From assembly GCA_013407085.1 (NCBI GenBank), contig JACCGJ010001478.1:62001-126000 (forward strand): a stretch of 64,000 bases of DNA, read 5' to 3'. The translations under genes and the position numbers were made by a program. Under the pieces are notes generated by a model. That model had not been told where the DNA came from. It searched no databases and was given only the letters and a program-made list of their open reading frames with translations. Positions 56,712 through 64,000 of this stretch are shown here, one piece after another. The stretch's first letter is position 1; each line of letters begins with the position of its first letter. This DNA comes from Atriophallophorus winterbourni. Taxonomy: Eukaryota > Platyhelminthes > Trematoda > Plagiorchiida > Microphallidae.

Positions 56712-56774
56712 AATGCTCCGTCTAGCTCGTCCAATCTACTACCTGATGCTCCTGCAATAGATAAATTATCCTTC

Positions 56775-58037
56775 ATGGAATCCGAGGTGTATGAAGCACT
56801 TATCCACGTTCGCGTCAACAAAGTTGAGGGACCAGATGGTATCCACTCGATTATGCTGAAAAATCTCGCCCCAGTGCTTACAGAAACTTTACGCAAGCTC
56901 TTTAATCCATGCTTGAACATGGGAGTGATTCCTAGTGAGTGGAAAGAAGCTATTATCGTACCAATACACAAGGGTGTTTGCAAGTAAACTGTTGGTAACT
57001 ATAGACCTGTCAGCCTGACTAGCATCATCTGGGAAGTATTTGATAAACTGCTGCTTGACAAAATCTGTCAGCATCTTTGCCGGAATTCTCTATTAAGTGT
57101 AACTCAGCATGGATTTCTTAAGGGTAGATCCTGCCTGACTAACATTCTTAGTTTTCTCAATACTGCTACCGAAAGGATGGATGAAGGGAAGCCTGTCGAG
57201 GCCCTCTACCCAAACTTCAGCAAGGCTTTCGATTCCATAAATCACCGCCTTTTAGAGATTAAGCTAGCAGCAAAAGGCATATGGGGTAGTCAACTTGCTT
57301 GGATAAAGGCCTTTTTTACAGGCAGGACATTCCGAGTTGGGGTAGGACCTACGCTGTCGAATCAAACCGACGTGATCAGTGGTGTACCCCAATGGTCGGT
57401 ACTCGGTTTTCTTTTATTCATAATTTTCATCGATGACTTGTCGTCTGCTTTAAAGTGCCCATGCCTCATTTCCGTGGATGATGTGAAATTCATCGGCTCA
57501 ACGGATGAAGATACCTTGTTGCACGACCTTGAACGGGTCATAAACTGGTCATACCAGTGGGAACTCCCACTGAACCTTAATAAGAGCCAACTCTTATCAG
57601 CACTGGTTGATAAGATTTCAGTTAAAGTGTCGGGCAATTCTCTCACTGTTATCGCCACACAGCATGTTAAGAATTTGGGAGTTCTAGTTAGGACTCACTT
57701 CAAGTGGGAGGACCAATGCGCCGCTGCAGCTCAACGTGCACGCAAAGTTCTCTTTCGGCTGAGATCCGTGTTACTCAGCATAAGACCCGATGTATTCCTG
57801 CCCCTTTACAAGGCATTAGTTCGGCCGCATTTAGAATATTTTGTCCAGGCTTGGTGCCCTCACTGCAAAAAGGAAATCGTTCGACTCGAAAGCGTACAGC
57901 GTCTCGTAACTCGCATGATTGAGGGTCAGCGAGGGAAAGCTTACGCTGCGCGCCTGAAGTCCCTAGATCTTTACTCACTCACGCGCGGTCGTTTGAAAGG
58001 TGACTTAATTGAAACCTCCAAGATTTTAGAGGGTTAA
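56775..58037 (+). pseudogene. CR1-like reverse transcriptase, second family, one stop
   Basis: 56,775-56,987 encodes NKVEGPDGIHSIMLKNLAPV and EWKEAIIVPIHKGVCK, then a TAA, then VGNYRPVSLTSIIWEV-like text. The long frame 57,177-58,037 contains NFSKAFDSINHRLLE, GVPQWSVLGFLLFIIFIDDL (norm GVPQGSVLGP) and ISVDDVKFIG (norm YADDVK; both Asp kept). The C-terminal part includes YKALVRPHLEYFVQAWCPHC. Substitutions in the core motifs suggest loss of function. Confidence 0.8.
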
Positions 58038-58289
58038 GTGGGGTTATCATGAACGACTTCTTTGCCTTAAGTCCCGAGCTTGGCACCCGCGGACATTTAC
58101 TCAAACTTGCTAAAGAGCGATATAGACTAGACACCCGAACAAACTTTTTCAGCATCAAGGTGGTAAATTTCTGGAACCGGCTTCCAGTGGAACTTATATC
58201 TTGATGTTCTGTCGCGAGTTTTAAGAACGGTTTGGACCGCATCTGGGGCAAGCTTTTTCCTGAATTCTCCCCCTAATTTCTATATAATA

Positions 58290-58790
58290 TTGAGTAGTTC
58301 AGCATTTTCAGCGTTGTCTGTTATGTAAGTAAATACTGGAGTTCTGTTATTTATTACAACTCTTTTTTGCTGACATCTCACCGTACTGGTGAAGAGAAAT
58401 TTATTTTTATTTTTCCAGCATCATTCATAACGAGGTGCTTCTTAAATTCAACACGGATAATCGCTTGGCGTCGCGATCGTCGAGGATAACCGAATCATCA
58501 TCAGAAAAAACGCTTTATCAGTACTGGTTGCTTCTCCGCAGCTATCCATCAAAAGTAATTCTGGACGATTCGATTGGCTCGTTAGCCACTTACTGTCCTG
58601 TGCAACTGAACTGAACTGAACTTTCGGTAGAATCTGGTCACCCGTTTCGAGTTGGTCAACTTTCGCCCTCTGATAGTGATAATGTGGCATACCACTGAAA
58701 TAAATCTGGACGCTCGATTTGCTCGTTAGCCACTCAATGTCCTGTGCAACTGAAATGAACTGGATTGAACTGAAAACGTTGACCTTGAAC
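58290..58790 (+). repeat. LINE 3' UTR with duplicated block and TGAAC repeats
   Basis: A block starting 'tctggacg(a/c)t' and ending with TGAAC repeats occurs twice (about 58,558-58,625 and 58,706-58,780), each followed by (TGAAC)-like units. Tandem short tails are typical 3' termini of this clade. Confidence 0.65.
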
Positions 58791-59165
58791 GGTCGGCCTT
58801 CATGAGAATTTGTAAATGGATGGACAGTTGATATCGCCGAGTGTAATCATATAACTCTCGATAATGCGTTTCTTTGAAGTTTAAATTTTACCATCGTCTT
58901 TTTGTAAAAAAGTGGTCTCAAATAATTAAAAGCCAATCAACCGTTGATGAGTTTCTGGTATAGAGTCCAAGTAAAACTTTTGAGATTGCCTTTAAAGCAG
59001 TCGCTAATTAAATTTCAGCACAACGGATTGCTTTAATTTTTCATGTTTCATGAATTTGATCCGCCTCATTCTTTCTCATAAGTATTCATTTTCCATCCAT
59101 ACAAACATTGCGCAGTTGCCGACCAAGTTTGTGAAACACTTGCGGCATATTTCTAAAGATTGATA
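58791..59165. other. No gene recognised
   Basis: AT-rich spacer between two LINE insertions. Confidence 0.5.
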
Positions 59166-59169
59166 GATC

Positions 59170-60602
59170 AATAGTCAATAGTGTATTGTGGAAAAAAGCT
59201 ACACGCTCAATGGAATAACCACAGGATAGTTATCACATTGGTTCTGAGTAAGTTTCAGCAAAGTGGTCGAAGGGAAACGTGATCCATATTTGTTGGGACT
59301 GAAAACGCTGTGGAAAGAGGAAAAGATATGGTGCAGTATCACAAAGAATGTAATCGTGATAAAAGTATAATCAAGAATTGTGTATCGTATGATAAAAGGG
59401 AGGTCAAGGTTTTCTTTAAAAGTATTTAGGGATAGGGAAGAAATAACCGAAAGGGGTGGTGCGTTCCATGCACGGGGAATATGGACGGCAAAGGAGTTTC
59501 TGCGGCAATCCAATCTACTATGCAGATGTGCCAACTTCAGGTGATGACCACGATTGGCTGAGTATGTGGCCATTTTAAGCATACCCCTACATGGGTGAGT
59601 TTCTTCCGTCAATATCCGATACGCAAGGATCAGATCGCCTCGGATACGGCGATAGTTTGTGGAGAACATTTGTGGAGATCTAAAACGTTCCTCGTAGCTG
59701 ACGAAGCTAAGCCCCTTGGTAAGCTTTTGTATAACGTCTCTGCGGCTGTTCTAGGGCGTGCTGGTCACGTTTCAACCATGGGTTCCAGACGGAGACAGCA
59801 TACTCTAAGTGTGGCCTGATGTACGCCTGATAAAGAAACGAAAAGAGACGTGGATCCATTGTTCCAAACGCACGCTTTGAAAGCCCAACGTTTTTATTTG
59901 CCACGGTTAAAGCTCTACTACACTGAGCAGAACAGCCCAAGTCATTTTGTATGATCACCCCGAGATCTTTTTGCATTGTGACAGTGAGCATCTTGCCACC
60001 CAGATTATAGCCAGGGTTGCCAGGAAGACGAATGCGTAATGCATGGCGTTTGTCAATGTTGAATGGTTGATCGTAGACCATGCGTGTAATGAATCCAGGT
60101 CGGATTGAAGTTTCCTTGTATCGCTGGGTGAGTTGATGACCCGCCAAATCTTGATATCATCCGCGAACAGATAAAATGGTGATTCGACGTACCCACCAAT
60201 GTCGTTGATAAATATCAAAAATAGACACGGGCCAAGAACGAACCCCTGAGGTACTCCACACTGAATTGGGAATGGCTCTGAAAGGGTCTGTCTAACACGA
60301 ACCCGAAGGTTTCGCGAACGTGGGAATGCAGCCACCCACTACAGCAATACGGGTGGAATACCTAGTGCTTGCAGCTTGTTAAGCAATATCGCATGATCAA
60401 CTCGGTCAAATACCTTAGAGAAATCTAAGTAAATGATGTCCACACCGTGACATTCATCAACAGCTTTAGTCCAGTAGTCTCTGGCTAAAAGCAAATTAGT
60501 GGTATAAGAATGCCCTCTACGAAATCCATGTTGTTCTGCAGCGATAATATAGGAACTATTCACAAAAGCCATAATTTCATCGGTAACAATCGATAACACA
60601 AG
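59170..60602 (-). mobile_element. CR1-like LINE, third family, minus-strand arm of an inverted pair
   Basis: On the minus strand: AEQHGFRRGHSYTTNLLLAR, DIIYLDFSKVFDRVDHAILL, QCGVPQGFVLGPCLFLIFIN, FYLFADDIKIW, then NPGYNLGGKMLTVTMQKDLG, YIRPHLEYAVSVWNPW and SRLDCRRNSFAVHIPRAWNA. At least three frame changes. The 3' end near 59,170 ('caatacactattgact', minus strand) matches that of the plus-strand arm. 5'-truncated at the junction. Confidence 0.85.
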
Positions 60603-62115
60603 ACCCTACTGGTTGGAAGGAATGTATCACCACTCCAATTTTTAACGATGGAAACCGTAGTGATCCTAGTGCTTTTCAAGGTGGTAGATTCGATTGTTGC
60701 TGATGAAAGTTTGTCTTTTATGGATAGTTCCAATATTATCACTGCAGATAACATAAATTTCGTAGGGGGCATTTCTGTACCTCCAATTTACTTTTAGCCA
60801 GGGACTGCCAGACTAAATCTGCTGATGAAGGTCAGGGTGTAAACCTATTTACTTGGATTTCTCTAAGACTGAGTTGACCATGCGTTATTACTAAAGAAGC
60901 TGCAAGCACTAGGCATTCAAACCGTATTGCTCTCCTGGGTGGCTGCGTTCGACAAATATTGGGGTACGTGTTAGACAGATCCTTTAGAGCCATTCCAAAT
61001 TCAGTGTGGAGTGCCTCAAGGATCCGTTGGCCCGCGTCTATTTTTGATTTCTATCAACGGCATAGGAAGGTACATAGAATCACCGTTTCTTCTATTCTCG
61101 GATGATATAAAGCTTTGGGGAGTCAGCAACTATCCTACCGATACGAGAAACCTTCAATCCGACCTGAATTCATTACACGCATAGTCTACGATCAACCGCT
61201 CACCGTTTTATACAGATAAAAACCATGCATTACGTTTTCATCTTCCTGGCGACCCTAGCTATATCGTTGGTGGCAAGATGCTCACTGTCACAAAGCAATA
61301 AAAAATCGGGTGATTGTACAAATTTACTTGAGTCGTTTTGCTCAGTGTAGTAGAGCTTTAACCGTGTCAAATCGAAAAATTGGGAACAATCGATCCACGT
61401 TTCTTTCCGTTTCTTCTTCAGGCGTACATCAGGCCACACTTGTTGTATGCTGTCTTCTTCTGGAACCCATGTGTGGAGTGGCTGTCACTGTCTTGACTTT
61501 TCTACACCATGGTTCAAAAATGACCAGCATGCCTTAGAACAACCACAGAGACGTTCTGAAAGCTTGTCAAGGGTCTTGGCCTCATCAGCTTCGTTGGAAC
61601 GTCTTACAACTCTATAATTGTTCTTTACAAACTACCGTCGCTGCTGTGGCGATCCTTGCGTACCGGATATTGAAGAAAGAAGCTCATCCATGTAGGGATA
61701 TGCTTGAAATGGCCTCACACTGGGGAAATACTGGTCAGCACCTGAAGTTAGCATATCAACACAGTAGATTGAACTGCCGCAAACACTCCTTCGCCATCCG
61801 GATTCCTTGTGCTTGGAATGGGCTACCTCTTTCGGTCATTTATGTCCATTCACTTAATATTTTCATAGAACATATTGACATCCATTTTGATCAGACGATA
61901 CTCAATTCTTTATGCTTTTATAAAGATTATAATCTTTGTGATACTGCACCATATCTTTCCCTCTTTCCACAGTGTTTTTCGTCCTGACCAATATGGAGTA
62001 CGTTGCTCTCCCACCATTTTGCTGAACTGCTGAAACTTCTTCAGACCCACGTGTTAACTATCCTGTGGTTATTCCGCTAACCTTGTAGCTTTTATTCCAC
62101 AATACACTAATGACT
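60603..62115 (+). mobile_element. CR1-like LINE, third family, plus-strand arm of an inverted pair
   Basis: Begins at WKECITTPIFNDGNRSDPSA (fingers), then a degraded palm, then LAYRILKKEAHPCRDMLEMA and SRLNCRKHSFAIRIPCAWNG (61,646-61,987). The 3' UTR shares 'actgcaccatatctttcc' and 'gtggttattccg' with the other arm. It has more stops than the minus arm. The two arms meet head to head at about 60,602. Confidence 0.85.
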
Positions 62116-62118
62116 ATT

Positions 62119-62400
62119 TTAGCTCGTGCGTTCGATTCTTGACCTCTTCTTCTTCTTGATAGATGACAAAGGGTCAAGCCCTTGTAAGCCGCATCTCTTC
62201 CTGTTAGCAACATAGTCAAGGAGAACCTCAGGTGAAGAAATCCTGTCAAGTGTTTTACAACTTCCCAGTGATTTCAGGCGGTACATTTCCACTTGCTGCT
62301 TGAACAGACTTTCAGATATTGCTGCAATAACCTTACCCGAAAGTGCATTCCACATATTAACAACTCTCGCCGTTGGCGTTTTATCCTTCGCTTCTGGAGC
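62119..62400 (-). pseudogene. C-terminal tail of another LINE (minus strand)
   Basis: MWNALSGKVIAAISESLFKQ followed by a Leu/Lys-rich end resembles the conserved 'VxNxWNxLPxxVVxAxSLxxFK' tail of CR1/Jockey-type polyproteins. Only this tail remains. Confidence 0.6.
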
Positions 62401-62483
62401 TTGAGAGCATGTTCACAGGTTATTCAACCTGTTGCGAGAGGTAAAAACGTGCGCAATTCGTCACCATAGGCTCCTAGTAATAT

Positions 62484-62700
62484 GCAATCGTGCAGTACTT
62501 TGTGCTGTGCGGCTAACACCGTGCTAAATTGATTGGCCAGAGGTAGTGAGCTGCATGCTGAAACAGGCTGGAGTCTTACTACGATTTCTTCTTCTTTCTT
62601 CCTCATATCTGTCTAGGCCTGGGCAACCTGACAGTATCTTAGCCCACGTGCAGTCTGTGACTGTGCGGCACTTTGCCTGGATCAGGCTTGTGCTTTCATA
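62484..62700 (+). repeat. ~210-bp repeat, unit 1
   Basis: Starts 'caatcgtgcagtactttgtgctgtgcggctaacaccgtg' and ends 'tttgcctggatcaggcttgtgctttcat'. Units 2 and 3 follow at 63,236 and 63,600. Confidence 0.8.
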
Positions 62701-62789
62701 CATACACCATGCATGGTTTTCAGCACCAGCTTTTCTGTTCGTATCCTCCTTGGATTTGATCGACCGTACCACAATTGTACCCAGGTCAC

Positions 62790-62985
62790 GTTCAATATCA
62801 GCTCATTTCAGTTGATAATCACCGAGCAAATGCGTACCTATATCTCACCTCATGTGTGTTGAAAGGCGCGTCATCAAACAGCGAAATTCACTTCCGGACA
62901 ATGTTGTGTACAGCAATTCGTTGAAGAATTTTAAAATGAATTTTGATGAACTCTTTGGTAACTTGTTTTCATGTGAATAACTTAC
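62790..62985 (+). pseudogene. C-terminal tail of a LINE (plus strand)
   Basis: RVIKQRNSLPDNVVYSNSLK then NFKMNFDELFGNLFSCE and a stop, again the W/R-N-x-L-P tail pattern. It lies between repeat units 1 and 2. Confidence 0.6.
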
Positions 62986-63235
62986 TCATGACAACCCGTG
63001 TTTATTTACGTTATTTTTCGTTGTATATTTGCATAAAACTCGATGAGCCTATGTGGAACTTTTGTTCTATTGCTTCTAATGAATGATTCTGATTCCAGTC
63101 TATTTTCATAATGGCGTTGTCCAAACGGTATTCAAGTTCGCTAGTCAATCATATCCGACCCACTGTACACAATATTCAAGCTTGTAAGATTTTTGAGCTG
63201 CAATATTCTTGTGCGCTATCCCATGGCACGGATGT
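62986..63235. other. No gene recognised
   Basis: Spacer between the LINE tail and repeat unit 2. Confidence 0.5.
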
Positions 63236-63447
63236 GCAATCGTGCAGCATTTCTGTGCTGTGCGGCTAACATCGTGCTAAATTGATTAGCCAACGGTAGT
63301 GAGCTGCATACTGAAACACGCTGGTGTCTCACTACCATTTCCATCCCCCTCTATCATATCTGTCTAGGCCTGGGCAACATGAGAGTATCTCAGCCCACTT
63401 GCAGTCTCTGACTGCGGCAATTTGCCTGGATCAGGCGTGTGCTTTCA
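63236..63447 (+). repeat. ~210-bp repeat, unit 2
   Basis: Same landmarks as unit 1, including 'ctaaattgatt' and 'ctgtctaggcctgggcaac', with scattered substitutions. Confidence 0.8.
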
Positions 63448-63535
63448 TGCCATGCCATCCCGTGGCATACCATCGAACATTATCCAACGCCTGATTCACA
63501 ACACAGTCACAAACTGTCATACGCAAACTGAACTG

Positions 63536-63815
63536 ATGTGCAATCGTGCAACACGTCAGTGTTGTTCAGCTAACACGAATGTGCAATCGACACGAATGTG
63601 CAATCGTACAGTACTTTTGTGCTGTGCGGCTAACACCGTGCTAAATTGATTGACCCTGGTTGTGAGCTGCATGCTGAAACACACGGGAATCTCACTACCA
63701 TTTCTATTTTCTTTCTTATAACTGTCTAGGCCTGGGCAACCTGACAGTATCTCAGCCCGCGTGCAGTCTCTGACTGTGCGGCACTTTGCCTGGATCAGGC
63801 TTGTGCTTTCATCCC
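63536..63815 (+). repeat. ~210-bp repeat, unit 3, with a short repeated start
   Basis: Unit 3 proper starts at about 63,600. The preceding bases hold two extra starts ('gtgcaatcgtgcaacacg' and 'acacgaatgtgcaatcg'), so the first ~30 bp are reiterated. Confidence 0.75.
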
Positions 63816-64000
63816 ATAACATATATATCTTAGTTCTATGCAGTTTATTACTTTATAACACTTTGCTGGAATACAGGGTTTTGTGTTTTCATACACTGCC
63901 ATAGTTCTAGATGAGCATTCTGAAACGCTATATAACCGCACGTCTGTTTTGTTCTGATCAGTTTTTATGCATTGCCTACATGCATATGCGGTTCTAATCG
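63816..64000. other. No gene recognised
   Basis: Window end, no motif seen. Confidence 0.5.

Larger units (their letters stand above)
55563..58790 (+). mobile_element. CR1-like LINE, 5'-truncated, second family
   Basis: Begins in the endonuclease, continues through linker and reverse transcriptase, and ends in a 3' UTR with TGAAC-type repeats. Same family as 45,926-46,860 and 46,900-50,640 but better preserved. No PHD ORF1 in front, so it is 5'-truncated. Confidence 0.8.

Noticed and set aside
60560..60772. Minus-strand frame above the inverted LINE pair
   Set aside because: It is the antisense of the plus-strand reverse transcriptase start WKECITTPIFNDGN.

Overview
The window looks like a piece of a flatworm genome, most likely a trematode. 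The basis is the AT-rich, repeat-dense composition, long (TATG)n tracts, many degraded CR1-like and RTE-like LINEs, gypsy-type LTR elements, and above all a gene built from tiny exons whose lengths are all multiples of three. That last feature is the hallmark of platyhelminth micro-exon genes (MEGs). The species assignment is inference. I see no prokaryotic operon, no CRISPR array, and no convincing tRNA or rRNA gene.

The core is a tandem array with a period of about 12.6 kb. Copy 1 (about 13.65-24.5 kb) and copy 2 (about 26.26-37.67 kb) are direct repeats. In each, a minus-strand gene can be reconstructed from splice signals conserved between copies: 13 internal coding exons of 219, 24, 108, 57, 63, 72, 63, 42, 60, 36, 48, 48 and 75 bp (5' to 3'), then a 3' terminal exon. 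Nearly all read in phase 0. Start exon, signal peptide and promoter were not found. The protein (about 305 residues plus the last exon) matches no family I recognise. An older, partly inverted copy of the same locus occupies about 1.7-8.5 kb. It forms a palindrome around 7.79-7.94 kb and carries damaged versions of four of the micro-exons. Window bases 1-1,690 and 38,100-39,600 are a further paralogous pair that flanks the array.

Mobile elements have repeatedly invaded the array. At 1,935-4,512 lies a minus-strand gypsy element with 369-bp LTRs, a 4-bp target duplication, and most of pol deleted. At 4,811-6,240 lies a second LTR element whose gag runs straight into a partial 3' LTR. At about 8,795-12,830 lies a full-span but frameshifted minus-strand RTE-like LINE. 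A short LINE 3' end with a (CTT)n tail sits at the same place in both gene copies, so it predates the duplication. A roughly 240-bp repeat with tRNA-promoter-like boxes is scattered through the locus and tandem at 12.8-13.5 kb.

From 39.6 kb to the end the window is mostly a graveyard of CR1-like LINEs. It contains at least three families: a nearly intact reverse transcriptase at 53,770-55,401 with PHD-finger ORF1 and endonuclease remnants upstream, a second family at 45.9-50.6 and 55.5-58.8 kb, and a head-to-head inverted pair of a third family at 59.17-62.12 kb. The window ends in three copies of a roughly 210-bp repeat.
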